From contig NC_071330.1 of NCBI RefSeq assembly GCF_010183535.1, positions 8,661,717-8,725,716 on the forward strand: a stretch of DNA of 64,000 nt. The letters run 5' to 3'. The notes beneath the pieces were generated by a model. It saw nothing but the letters and a program-made list of their open reading frames with translations. It was not told the DNA's origin and did no database searches. Within the stretch, counting starts at the first letter, position 1. Every line of letters begins with the position of its first letter. Both the position numbers and the translations under genes were made by a program. The DNA comes from Caenorhabditis remanei (taxonomy: Eukaryota > Nematoda > Chromadorea > Rhabditida > Rhabditidae). Below are positions 49,401 through 61,592 of this stretch, piece after piece.

Positions 49401-52400
49401 GGAAAATTGATAAAAGAAATTGGTCAATTGATGTCACAATCACACTTCTCCGGGTATCATTCAAGTCAAACAAATAGTTTCCGTGTCTTTTTCTCTTCTT
49501 CTTCTTCTTTTCCTATTTCTTCTAGAAACACTCTTCCCTCTTTTCTGAATCATCAAATGCATTCCCATCTTTCTAGCTTCTATCAATCATTCCATTAATT
49601 ATCGATTGATGAGCTGTGTTGCTGCTGCTCCTCTAGCAGCACCTCCGGTGGCGACGACAATGATGGCGTCGCCTTCTGATTCCGGAGAGCTCGACGTCGC
49701 AGCTGCTGTTGCATCAGCGGCTGCGGCTTTGATTAGTCCGATGGCTCTCCCAGCAACGATGACGAACGGGAGAGATATGAACAAGACTTCTCAGATTCTC
49801 AATGATTATTTGAATATGGTGGTGGGAAAGGTAACTTCTTTAAAATCTGCATTAAAAATTGATTACTCACGTAATTTCCGGGGAGTTAGCCGATGAAAAC
49901 GGGAGTTAGCCGCCCGATTCGGGGTCGGTCCCAAAAGCTTTTGGGACCGACCCCGAATCGGGCGGCTAACTCCCGTTTTCATCGGCTAACTCCCGTTTTC
50001 CGCGGCTAACTGCCGGCAGCCAGGCGCCCACGCCTCCCCCACTTTTTGCCATAAGCGCCCCGTAAGTGCCCCGAATAGACCCCAAATGTGTATTCATTTT
50101 TCGCCAACACGGGTACATTTATTGATTAAAATGGTTAAAAATACGAAAAGGGTGGAACAATAAAGTTTAGAAGATATGAAAGTGAGCTAACAATTAATAA
50201 TGAGATAACAATTAGAACAGAGATGACATGTTTGAGGGTGGGATCGGAAGAGAGTGCTGATAATCATCTTCTCCATCATTTCTGTGACGTTTCGGCGCGG
50301 GCTGAAAAATTATAATATTTCTAGGTCAGTAGTATTGAAACGTACAAATTCTGACTTGAAGTTCGAAGTGAAGTTGAGTCTTCAGGAACCGATCAGGTTG
50401 CAGCTTGAACATCAGAGGGAATCCATCATCTTGCTCCGATTCCTAAAACAATTTTTGTTATTTAAAAGACTAGATTTCAATTACTTATTCGAAAACTCGA
50501 TCAGGAGAAGCTCCTTGGGACGTTCATTCTTCTATCTGAAAAAAGAAACCACGTTGGAACATGGATCATATCAAAAATCGTTTACAAAATCTGTTAAAAA
50601 CATGTAAAAATCATAAAAGTAGAATAAATATTTGCAATAATGTTTGAAAAACGGGTCAGCACTTTCCTTTGCGCACCCCGTTTAGGTCCCGACTACGCCC
50701 CGTCTGCACGCCACATAGGTGCCGACTAGTTCCCTCCAAAAACCCCGGATCCGCGCCGACTGAGCCCCGAAGGCGGCATCCACTGTTCGCTCGTTGCCTA
50801 AACGCCATGTATGCCCCGAACAGCTGCCGATATGGCTAACTCCCATTCTTTGCGGCTAACTCCCGTTTCACACGGCTAACTCCCGTTTGACATGGCTATC
50901 TCCCATTTCACGTGGCAAACTCCCAGATAGCTACCAAATAGGTCCCAACCTCGCGCCCAAAATTCTGTGAGTAGTGAATAACGCTGCACCACGGGTTTTC
51001 AAAACATTAGTTTAATTGGAAAGATTCCAAAATTTATTTAACTTTCAGCGTGTTCAACTGATGGGGGACTCATCTTCTTCATTTGGACTCGATACTCCAA
51101 ACCCAAAACTGATGTTTACTCCACTTGACTTGCCAACAACAGCTGAGTTAATGCAGCGATGTTTAGCAGTGAATCCGTTTGAAGCGAAGTTTCGAGAAGC
51201 GAATCAAAAGATCAGCTCGGGGAGTATGCAACCGAATACATCGGGTGCAAATCAATCTCTTGAAGCGTTAGAGGCAAATGGAGGAGCGCCATTTGGTGGG
51301 AGTAATGCAGGATCTGTCTCAGATCTTTTGCTGAAAATTCCTCAAACATCACTTCAACATTCTCCTGGTATATTTTCAAATATTCAACTATTGACTGCGG
51401 CTGGTGATTCGGAGGGAACAACTCGAGAAAATCTGAAAACGGCAGATATTTCCAAATTGCTGTCTGTGGTGAGTTTTAGGTCGAAAGACCAATCGAGTTA
51501 GATAATAAAAGTTGTATCTTATCATTTGAGTGTGATTGAAAAGAATTATGACAAATTTGTGATTTTAGTTTCTGACATGTCAGAGAATTAGCGACCTAGA
51601 CGAATAATTGAAATGAGCTGTTATCAGTAGTTTTATCATTTTCCAGGCCGGTGACTTCTCGGCCCAAGCTCCCCGAACTGCCGATGTGTTGAATGCTGTA
51701 CTTGATATGCACTCAGATCGTTTACATACAATAAACTATTTGAACAACAAACCGGATTTCTCGGCACTTCTCCGATCTCCGTCATCATCAGCACCAAATT
51801 CAGCATCTGTTCTTACGAATGCAATGACGATTCCATCAACAAGTGGAGCATCTGGAACATCTCTTCTATGTCCTCCAAAAACAGTCAGCTCTTATCATTC
51901 TCCTATGGGAGCATCCCAACCACCATCAACTCAAAAATCACCTGCAGATGGTGGAAGTTGGGATCATGGCGAGAAACAGATAAAAAAGGAAATGCCATAT
52001 TTTGGAGATGAGGCGATGATGCTAATGGAAAGAAGCAAGTGAGTAGCCTAATCAATGATCAATGATTTTTCTCTGGATAATTGAAATACATGTCCTAAAT
52101 TAAAAATTTCAGTATGTCTTCATCGGGTTCTGATCAAGATCAAGGTCCATCCAACACGGGCTCAACAGCATCCACAAGTACTGGAAATCCAGTTGGTCGG
52201 CCACAAAATGGAACTCCTGGCAGGGGTCGTGGTCGAGGAAGGAGTACAACTGCTGACATGCAACCGGATGAGAGGCGGAATACCATTCTAGAACGAAATA
52301 AGGCAGCAGCTGTGAGGTATCGGAAAAGGAAGAAGGAAGAACATGATGATATGATGGGAAGAGTTCAAGCAATGGAGGCAGAGAAGAATCAGCTACTGGT

Positions 52401-52755
52401 GAGAAATGAACCATTTATTGATGTCTACGTTTAATTAGGCTATTCAGACACAAAACCAAGTATTGCGACGGGAACTCGAAAGGGTGACTGCGCTATTGAC
52501 TGAAAGAGAATCTCGATGTGTTTGTCTGAAAGGAATTCCAATGGGAGACGATCAGGTTGGTAACACGCATCTTTTCTGTCTGTTTCTGTTTTGGCTATAA
52601 AAACTTAAATAAAGTTCGGAGAGGAAATTATAAATTTTCAGCATGGAACATCAAATCGAGGTGGAAACAGCAATGGGATGTATCCATCATCCGATATGTT
52701 GAACGGTCTCAATCAAATCAATGGAATGCATATGAAACTACCCAAACTTGGATGA
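46389..52755 (+). CDS. atf-7: bZIP transcription factor ATF-7 (ATF2/CREB5 class)
   Basis: Shared exons are 51049-51468, 51647-52038, 52113-52398, 52439-52555 and 52642-52755. Two alternative first coding exons both end in phase 0 and can join 51049: 46389-46436 ([16 protein letters not shown]; 458 aa in total) and 49609-49830 ([14 protein letters not shown] onwards, Ala-rich; 516 aa). The DNA-binding region is plain: [20 protein letters not shown] with the N-x-A-A-x-x-R signature, followed by a leucine zipper (from [17 protein letters not shown] to ELERVTALL) split by a 40-base intron. Upstream are Ser/Thr-Pro-rich segments ([21 protein letters not shown]) and a GRGRGRGRS stretch. In C. elegans, ATF-7 is the nuclear target of the PMK-1 p38 pathway in innate immunity. 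The intron after the second first exon contains a 1.1 kb repeat insertion. Confidence 0.93.
46437..49608. other. Long first intron / internal promoter region of atf-7
   Basis: This 3.2 kb lies between the two alternative first exons and is strongly pyrimidine-rich on the + strand. Open frames (such as 47663-48148) are rich in Phe, Leu and Ser from TTT/TCT codons and look like composition artefacts. The part just before 49609 would have to be the promoter for the longer isoform. Confidence 0.4.
49881..49994. repeat. Perfect 114-bp palindrome
   Basis: Two exact 57-base arms meet at AAAAGCTTTT with no loop. Each arm contains GGGAGTTAGCCG twice and CCGATTCGGGGTCGG. I checked base-by-base complementarity over the full length; pairing fails first at 49880/49995. 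Confidence 0.95.
50829..50925 (+). repeat. Degenerate tandem array of a GGCTAACTCCC unit
   Basis: Five imperfect copies read GGCTAACTCCCATTC, GGCTAACTCCCGTTT, GGCTAACTCCCGTTT, GGCTATCTCCCATTT and GGCAAACTCCCAGAT, about 20-21 bases apart. The same unit forms the arms of the palindrome at 49881-49994, so both ends of the insertion share it. Confidence 0.85.
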
Positions 52756-53428
52756 ACCTTCCGTTATCTTCTCATTTGCTTTCTGTTCTCATTACATTTT
52801 CACTTCGTCTGCTGTTTGTTCTCTCTTCCCGATCGAATCTCATGAACTTATGTGTATTTCTCCTATTTTGGAAACCAACCCCTCATCAAAAAGGTTCTTC
52901 AAAAAGAACACTTTCCGGCTCCCCCTCCCAACAAATAATACTGTACACTTTCACAAATCATGTTACCTTGAAATCAAAACATGTATAAATGCACCCATCT
53001 AATGTTTTCCAATTTTCACTTTTCTCTAATTTTTCCAAAAAATCTCAGACTGTTTCTCTCAATTTTTCATTTCCAATTTTAGTGTTGTGAGCAAACAAAC
53101 CCCAGGTTTTTGGCTATATTCAAAATAATTCAAAATTTAATAATTATTTATTTTGTGTTTCTTGTCTTCATCCTCCGCCTAGTCCTTAATTCAAAAGTCC
53201 CGAGCTCTAGTTTTTTTGTACAAATACAGCAAAGATTTAAAATCTTTTCCTCATTAATTGAAGACGACAGTTAGGCACCGTGTAGAAAATCTTCCTCACC
53301 CTCACCTTTCTTATTTTTACTTTCACAAAAATGAATTATTGCACCCTTTACTTGTCAATTCTGTACATGGAAAACATAATAACCTTCTAAATATTCTCAA
53401 GAAAAAAACTTGAAAACTTATTAACAAC
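52756..53428. other. atf-7 3' flank
   Basis: This is 3' UTR and spacer sequence, pyrimidine-rich. The frames at 52557-53002 are readthroughs of the last intron and the UTR and are not genes. Confidence 0.45.
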
Positions 53429-54205
53429 GCACAGTCTCCCAGACTCCGAATAAGAACTGCAAGGAAATTTTTGATCTACCCTCATGAAACGAAAAATTTG
53501 AGAAATTAGCAGGTCTAAAACGTGATTACTTTAATTTTTAGCGTAAAGCTCAAGGTCAGAAGTAAGAAAATTTCAGTTTTAGAATTATTCTCAGAGCATT
53601 ATCAAAAAATTCTGGTTTCAGATACTTTTTCAAGTCGAAAAGGCAATTTTTCATTTTGATTTCGGAAAAATCTACTAGATTTGTTCATTTCTCAACATTA
53701 TCCAACGAATGATAGCTCAAATCGTGCTCCGGAGATTTTTACACATTTCTGTAGGACGGTTTTTTAATTTGGTCATTAGTCTTTAGGGGGCATTAGTTTT
53801 TGAGAAATCGATCAAATTCCGAATTCTTTCAATTTTTTGTTATTTTCTCGAAAATTAATGAGCAAATTGAAAAACCGTCCTACAGAAATGTGTAAAAATC
53901 TCCGGAGCACGATTTGAGCTATCATTCGTTGGATAATGTTGAGAAATGAACAAATCCCGTAGATTTTTCCGAAATCAAAATGAAAAATTGCCTTTTCGAC
54001 TTGAAAAAGTATCTGAAACCAGAATTTTTTGATAATGCTCTGAGAATAATTCTAAAACTGAAATTTTCTTACTTCTGACCTTGAGCTTTACGCTAAAAAT
54101 TAAAGTAATCACGTTTGAGACCTGCTAATTTCTCAAATTTTTCGTTTCATGAGGGTAGATCAAAAATTTCCTTGCAGTTCTTACTCGGAGTCTGGAAGAC
54201 TGTGC
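53429..54205. repeat. 777-bp near-perfect foldback element
   Basis: Arms of about 345 bases run from GCACAGTCTCCCAGACTCC to GGAGTCTGGAAGACTGTGC and enclose a loop of roughly 85 bases. Only a few differences between arms are visible, for example CTAAAACG against CGTTTGAG and TACTAGA against TCCCGTAGA. AAC flanks both ends and may be a 3-base target duplication. There is no ORF. A transcript would fold into a long double-stranded hairpin. Confidence 0.9.
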
Positions 54206-55055
54206 AACGGAGAACATCTAAAATAGTTCAAGATTGGAATCTAGATTGACGGAATTCCTCAAAAAGGTATAACAAGCAAAAATATCAAGATATCCATATT
54301 AAAAAGGTTAAAAAGTTATAAAAAAGAACATCGCAGCTCCAATAGCAACATAGTCGACGAACAGCCTCGGACGAAACAATACTGAATAATTAATGAACAA
54401 TTCGTGGATTTTTTGTTCCGTTAAATCAGATGCAGACGCCACATCATCGATACAACGACTTCATTTCAAGCTCACACAGAAAACATTATTTTGTCTTCAT
54501 TTTGATTTATTTTCAAATTATAAATAAAGCATTCAAAAACACTCGAGTCTCAATAAAAACTTCTCAAATCATAAGAAAATTGTCGATCCAAAGTCCATTT
54601 TCAATTCATTTTCGTGAAGTTTTCTGGTTCAGAATGAAATCAAAACACCCGTATTCAGCCTTTCCTTTTGATTGTTTTGATTTCTATTCAAATATGATTG
54701 TTTTTGAGGGAATGACGGTTATGTGTGTTTTTGTCTGTTTCCGTTGACACGAATATTCTTAATCTTGATTTTTGATATTACTGAATAAATGAGAAAAGGC
54801 ATGATTCATCAAATGCTATTCGTCACTAAATCCTTTTTTCTTATTCCCTTTAAATCTCATTTTATGGTTGGGTTTCTCGAGAACCAATTATTTGAAAAGA
54901 GAGAAAAGAGCAACCGTGTCTCGTTCATTTCTTCCATGTCATTCTTCTGAGCACAATTTCTCTCAAATTCTCTGATTTCTTCATAATTTCGAAAGACTTT
55001 TTAAAAAATTTTTGAAGTTAGACTCAGCAATAATTCTAAGAATCATTCTTATATA
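54206..55055. other. Intergenic AT-rich spacer
   Basis: No gene is seen. The frame at 54430-54747 has no splice context or recognised motif and is not called. Confidence 0.35.
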
Positions 55056-56293
55056 TTAGGTTGGCAAGAAAGTTTTTGTGCATGTTTTGTTTTGAATGCT
55101 GTCAGAAAAATTACAAGAATCAAAACCAACTCCGCATACCATTTGTTAGATAAACTCTCTGTGATTCTGATAGCAGTCAGGAATTCCCCCCGACGCTTCT
55201 CTTCTGCAAGAGCCATGCCCATCTTTATTATTGACCGACGACTCTTACAGCAATATTTTTATTTCCGCTTTCCATCTAATACCGAAATTTCTAAATTTGT
55301 GCAACCAACAGGAAAAGTTTACAAGGATGAATTCTTCTTTTGGCACACTATAAATAATTAAGTTTCCAACTTTGAGAAATGCGATTTTTCTGTGGTCGAA
55401 GTACCACGTACTAAAAGTGCATATGAATAGGATTTGTACATGCTGTGAGCTGTAGAAGGAGAGTTTCCATCTCAATCTTCCTGTGAATTATCAATGATAA
55501 TCACTACTACTTATAACACAATCGGAAACTTTTTGAAATGTGTCGGCAAGAATAAAAAAAGAGACATTGAATAGTCATATTTTGGCCAAGATCCGCGTTC
55601 AGTGAAGGGTAGACCTGCGGCTTCGAATTCTCTCTCCTCTTTCAAACTTCAATCGACCTAACCATTTGGGTATCACTAATAGAGAGTGGGTATTGCACTC
55701 AAACTACCCCAGGGAAACGCACCGACTTGGCGTTGATCAAACGCTGGTAGACATCATCAAAAGGGAATCATACCCAAAGAAAATAATGACCCTAATGTGG
55801 AGGACCCAACACAACGTATATGATTGGAAAATGTGAAACAATAATCTTCTACTTCTGTTCTTTTTGTGTGCAAAAAATCAAAACTATACGTGAGTCTTCA
55901 GCTCCACACGGTCAAAAAGTCTGCCACCTCCATAATGTTGCATATCCGCTAGTTGCATACCCGACAAAATATTTTCTCACCTATTATTGGAAAATAGTTT
56001 TTAATCATGCAAATTAGAGCTCGGACCTTCTTCTAACGAATTACTATAAGTTCGGGGTAATTCAGCGCTCTGCCGCTGAACAGGACTTCGATACTTGAAG
56101 TCAAGTCGAAAAATGGGTGAAAGTCTATTTTGCCTCGAAACAACCGGAGATCTGCCAGGACGGTATCGGGAACATACCCAGTAAATTAGAGACAGTTGTG
56201 GACTAAGATGGTTACTATGTTTGGTATTTTGAATGCTTCCTGTTTGAGTAAAAATAACTTGAGTCATGCACAAAAACTTTCTTGCCAACCTAA
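55056..56293 (+). mobile_element. Decayed mariner-type transposon
   Basis: Terminal inverted repeats TTAGGTTGGCAAGAAAGTTT and its complement AAACTTTCTTGCCAACCTAA bound 1238 bp, a typical mariner size, inside TATA on both sides (TA target duplication). The far right retains, in shifted frames, pieces that resemble the mariner transposase C-terminus: an FASKQPE-like segment near 56130, then CQDGIGN and LETVVD near 56150-56200. Several stops and frameshifts break the reading frame across the element, so it cannot encode transposase. The TIRs are well preserved and could still be bound in trans. Confidence 0.8.
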
Positions 56294-56354
56294 TATAAAA
56301 GACAATTGGGCGTTGTCTGAGGCGCTGTCCGCAGCGGTTTTGGAAAGAGAAGAG

Positions 56355-56431
56355 AAACTAAGCCAGCGGGCAAAACCGAACTAGCGTGCTTTGAACACGA
56401 CCGCCGCTTTAGACCACTCGGCCATGCGGGC
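56355..56431 (-). pseudogene. tRNA-like fragment (Leu/Ser type)
   Basis: Read on the minus strand, the 5' part is GCCCGCATGGCCGAGTGGTC, a class II tRNA acceptor strand and D arm with the polymerase III A box (TGGCCGAGTGG). It continues to a plausible anticodon stem-loop, CGTG-TTCAAAG-CACG, with CAA in the anticodon position. The expected 3' acceptor strand TGCGGGC and a clean GGTTCGAATCC box are missing. It is therefore a broken tRNA gene or a tRNA-derived element rather than a functional tRNA. Confidence 0.45.
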
Positions 56432-59400
56432 ACATTTGGGAAAGGGTTGCCACGTAAATGAGAAGAGGCCAGTCGACTGAACCGCCGAAGGCGGGGCAGA
56501 GAGGCTGGTTTCATATATTCTCTTATTCAATTTTTCCCCATTCAATTCCCGGAAAAGGTGACCAACTAATAAAATTGTTTTTAAAAAATAGAATAAGATT
56601 TTGAGAAACGAAGAGAGAAATAATCAAGTAAGTGAGGGTGGAAAAGTCATTTGAAACCATTCTCAGAGAATATGAGAATATAAAAAATAGAAGTGTTGAA
56701 ATCTAACTCCGCTAGGAAAATATTGGTTTGGTGTCTTGGAATCTTGTGGAAAATTTCATGTTTGGTTTGTTTCGTGTTCAAAAAATCTAATTTATTGTTA
56801 TGAATTGATTCAGACAATTGTTCCTGTCACTCATGTCTTCATTTAATTCATGTAGGTGGCAATAACGTCAGAATGTTGTTGAGAAGATAATCGTATCAGA
56901 AAAGAGCACGATGAGATAAGTCATAACGGATGTTGTCTACTTATGAATTTGAGTTCTCATCATTCCGTTATTCGGCTGTTTTTGGAGTGTTCGAAACGCT
57001 GGCACCTCTGGCATGACTAGCCCAAAAATGGGAATCTTTCTCTGAAAATTCATCGTAAAAACTAGAAATCTTATTAAATTGAAACATTCCTTCATCTCGG
57101 ATGAAATTGGAATCAAGATTTCATTGTTTCATTTGAATAACTTCATTTTCCCCTGACATAACTTCTCCAACTACCAAAAAAGGTTGGCATAAACAGATAT
57201 AAAAGTTTTCTTTTGAAAATTTATAATAACTTTCTCATGACATTTGTACTATGAATTCAATCTTCTTTCAATCCATCTTTTTCTTTAAAATTCTGCAAAC
57301 GTTCTGCAGATTTTGCAGGAGTTTCTTTGTTCTGTTTCTTTATTTGTTTCTTGATTTAATATATCCTTCTTCTGTCTCAAATCACTCCGTTTCTGATAGA
57401 TTCTGACTAAGAAATATACAAATCGACTTAATTTAATCCAGAAATAAGAAGCTATCAGATGACATTTCACTCCGCAAACAGTATTATTCTTTGATCGGTT
57501 TTCCCTTTAAGCATTATCTCAATTTCTTCCCGTTTTCTCGAAAAATTCTTCAGAATGTTCAGTTTATAACTCATATGTTTTTCGATTTCTTTGGAAGAAA
57601 TGGCCGCGATGTTGTCTAAAATCTGGAAATTTTGTTGAATTATTTTGAATTAAAAACAGGAAATAATGACATCAGATTCCGTTATTTAATTGGATACAAA
57701 CCATCTTTTCTTCAATTTTATTCAGAAGACGTAAAGAAGATTTCAAAAAGACATTTCAAATAAGAAAAAGAATTTATTTTGTATAGACTCCAATTTGGAC
57801 ACTGAAATCTAACAACTTCGAGAGCGAGTTTGCTGATGAAAATCTATATACATTCATTAAATCTCCTGAACCCATTTATGATTCGTTTATAGGTTTTCTG
57901 AAATGAATAAAATCTGTTTGCAAAATAGATAAAATTAAAAACAGAAACTCAGATTCCCATGGATGGGAACATCTTGAAATACTTTGAAGATTCTAATCAA
58001 ATATTGAGGACAAAAGTATGAAGTGATGTATTTCAAAATTCTTTCTCAAAATCACGTTCGCCATTTTTTTTTCTAAATTTCCCTTTGGGAAGTCATGATT
58101 TTATCTGAAAAATGTTGAACGAATCCTAATCTAAAACAAAGAAAAAAAGAAGAAAAAAAGAAATTTGTAATTCAGGAAGTGATTCAGTTTTTCCTCTATA
58201 GCGTACTTTCTTCTCTCTACGCCTACTGTAATCATTTGTCTATTCACAGTGTCACGTCATCTGACTCTATTTATCTCTCTCAAAATTCAATACTATTTCC
58301 AATCAGCGGCTCTCTTTTTCTTGTAAATTGGCGGATGCTTTCTCTGAAGAAATGCTTCAAACGGATGTGTTGAGCTCTCTCCGCAATTATCGTCAGAAGG
58401 CTCTTTTCTTAACTCAAAGAATTCTTCAACTTGAGAAAAATAGAAGAGGAAAAAGAATAAAGCCATATTTTTCTTTTTCCACTTAGTTATAAACTCTTTG
58501 TTAATTCAAACTTTCATGTTTCAATTTCATCAAATATTCATCATTTTCCTTTATTCTTCCTCGTATTACATTTCCCCTTTTTTAGCTTGAACTCGTACGA
58601 GGAATTATAAATTTTCATTCATTCAACTCAAATAACTTTACATTTGACTGTTCGCAACTTTCTCCAGTTTCAGAAACAAAAATTAGGATAATCCGAGTTT
58701 TTTTTTCCAAAATAATATTCACTCAAATAAGGAGATCCAGTGAAAATCCTCGCTTAATATTCTAGATATCTTTTAGATACCATTGTCCGAAGAAGTCAAT
58801 TCTCCAAACAGCTCTTTCTGATTTTTTTCATGTGTTCTAGTTTCTGACTTGTATAAACTGTTCTATGTCTGTAATCATGTTTATTTCATATTCTAGGCAT
58901 AATAACTCTCCTGAGAAACAACGTGTAACGTCAGAAAGTAATAAAGACAAAATTTATTGCTTATGACAAATTTTTCATAAATCTCTAGGAGTAATGCGGA
59001 CTACGGAATCCTTTGGCGAATGCCGACGAAAACTAGAAAATATCTTTCAAACTAATTCGAAAATTTTTTTTGAAAACTCTCTGTTTACGCTCTTCTTTGT
59101 TCCGGAATAGACTACCATTTATCAAGTTTATGAAAACCTTTTCACAAAGTTTTAATTTGGTTAGAAATTGTTTTCTAAGGTAAGGAAAAAGTACAAATAA
59201 ACCAAGCTTGACTGGATATGATACTTGGTATATCCATCTTCTTTTATTCAAAAATCTAATATCCTCTGAGATCCGACAGCTTCTGAATTGTTTTGATTTC
59301 CAGAAATAACCCTTTGTTTTCGTCGGTTCCATAATCAATTGGAAGTGAGCCAGATATTCAATTCTTTCGACTTCTCAACCCACTTCATTTTTTATTTACC

Positions 59401-61563
59401 AAAATTTCCAACTCATTCAAAAATATCATTTTCCCTTCTCTTCCTTCCTTTAATTCAGAGTTCTTCCCTTCTTTTCAATAATTGTTTTCTCTTCCAGTAC
59501 AATAAAATCTGGAAATTCCTCGAAAAAAGTGATATAAGTAAAATCTGAAAGTTGTGTATTCTTCTGTGTTTCATCCAAATATTTTCTCCACATTAGTTTC
59601 TCCTTTCATTTGAATACCACTCTATATCTTCTCATTCAACGTATTCGAAGGAAATGATATCATTTTCTAAACTCATTTCCAAAAAGAAGTTTTCAAGTTT
59701 TTCTATCACTTTCTTTGATCAAATTGTATCCAAAAAGAGATGGACCAAGCGGAACATTTCGATTAAACTTCGAACCGTGTGGGCAGTCGCACATTTTGAA
59801 ATCTAATATACACTATTTTCTGTACGTTCCTGAGCTCTTTTTTCATTTTTTCTCTTTTCCTTTTTCTCTTTTTTTTTTCAGAATTCCAGTTTGGTCTTGT
59901 TTTGAGCTTCGAAAACCCAAAAGTCATTGAAATAAATGTTAATTAGTCTTCTTTCCCCCACATATTCTGTCTTTTTCAACGGTTCGAAAGCTCTCAATTA
60001 TTTGGAAAAGGTCAACAAAAAGAGGAGAAAACGAGTGGGAAATAAAAATTGTACGATTTGAAATTTCGTTTTCAATTAAAATTCTGGGATTATCTAGATT
60101 TATTTTTAAATTTCTGAATTCTTCTGTTCAAAGAGATCAAACAAGTTCTTTCTGTTTATTTTCAACCAAAAATCCTCATTTCTTTCTCAAATTTTGAGTT
60201 TTCCTATTGCATTATTGGAAAACTAGAACGATCGTTTTTCAACAGAATATTACTAAAGAAAATCATTAAGTACCCGGAGTGTAGGCGTTATCCAGTAATA
60301 AATTCCCCATTTCTGATTATCGATTAGATTAATTGAGAAGTACATTACCATGATTTCAGAAAACATTCTCTTTGAATTAGTTCTAATGGAGAAATTTTCG
60401 AAGAGATTGTGATATTTCTTTTTTAAAAATAAGTCGAAAATCAAAACAAGATATCCAGAAAAGTTCCCCGCTGTATCAATTTCATATCGTTTTCTAAAAG
60501 TATTTTTATAGTAAACACTATCACTTCATCTTTGAAAAGGCCAACCCAATTCACAAGAGTTCCATTGATTTTTCATTTTCCGTCGTTTCCTCGTCACTCC
60601 TTCCTACAGTAAACCCAACTTTGTTCTCATGAACTTCCTTGTTTTATCCTACGTTTCATAACGAAACAAAACGTGCAGAACAGAAAGTAAACGTTTCCTT
60701 GTTTCTATGGAATACCGAAATTTCACATAAACTCGTCACTGAAAAAGTTTGAAACTTTTACGGCTAAACCATGGAAACTTGTTTTGTATAAAACACGGAG
60801 CATTGGAGTTTCGTTTCAAACTGAAACATTTTTGTTCTTTTCTTGTTTTGGAATATTTTCAAGGAAAATATCCACATAGGAGTTATTTCCAAACAGTTTC
60901 CTTCTAACGGCTGTTTGCAAACTTTGAAAACTATTCCCATCGTAAGAATATTCAATGAAACCGACGTAAAATGGGAAGAATGTCGTCCGAAGGCTGGGAA
61001 ATATGTGGTCTTCGGAATACGTGACGTCTTCTTTTCTTTAGCTTCTTTAAGACTAGGAGATTCTAATTGGATTCTGAAGGCTTCGCTTCAGCATTCTAAT
61101 TTAGATGCTCAGAAGATGTGAGATTTTCTTTTTGCTTTTTCTACTAGAAATTCAATTTCTTGATTCAGTTTCTCACATTTCCAAACAAAGAGAATCTTAA
61201 TCTTTGCCCAGTTTCTCAATATTCTTTTAGGCCAGAATCAGAAAATTCACAAAAGTTTCGAAAAACATTTTCAGAGATGACGTGAATCTCTTCCGGTTTC
61301 TAATCAACACTCTATTCGCAGTTTCAAAAAATAGAAAAGAAAAAGACGTTTTCTACTTTCTGTTGTGCTTTGAAGTTCTCTTCCAACACACGACTTTTCT
61401 GATTTTCTCCCAGTGGCGTAGTTTTCGATTAAAGTATTCAAATTTTGCTAAGAAACCCGGAAATTGGAGTTTCGAAGAAGTTCATCTCAGAGAACTAAGA
61501 GGAATTCCATGAGAAGCTCTGCAAAGAAAAGACAAAAACGAATGCAATTTCCCACCAGCCTTC
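56432..61563. other. Gene-poor intergenic region upstream of ins-17
   Basis: This is 5.1 kb of AT-rich DNA with many short T-runs. No splice-consistent gene is found on either strand. The longest frames (60843-61121 and 61282-61512, both +) lie in sequence and are open, but they have no recognised domain and I could not join them by credible exons. A small gene here cannot be excluded. Confidence 0.35.
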
Positions 61564-61592
61564 GCCCCGCCCTTTCTCGGAACCTATAAATA
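61564..61592 (+). promoter_or_regulatory. ins-17 core promoter: GC box and TATA box
   Basis: GCCCCGCCC at 61564-61572 matches an Sp1-type GC box. TATAAATA at 61585-61592 matches a TATA box. They lie about 130 bases before the ins-17 ATG. An acceptor-like TTATTTTCAG at 61664-61673 lies between them and the ATG, consistent with trans-splicing of the leader. Confidence 0.55.

Larger units (their letters stand above)
49861..50975. repeat. Composite GC-rich repeat insertion in an atf-7 intron
   Basis: Nearly the whole 1.2 kb intron after exon 49609-49830 is unlike neighbouring introns. It starts near GATTACTCAC and ends near GTGAGTAGTG, roughly inverted ends. At the left is a perfect palindrome (49881-49994) built of GGCTAACTCCC units. 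At the right, 50829-50925 has about five more units spaced about 21 bases apart. Between are GC-rich stretches (50010-50090, 50660-50820) and an AT-rich core (50090-50640). It looks like an inserted mobile element of unrecognised family. Confidence 0.6.

Noticed and set aside
60843..61512. Two plus-strand frames upstream of ins-17
   Set aside because: No domain, and no donor/acceptor pair that joins them in frame; left as non-coding.
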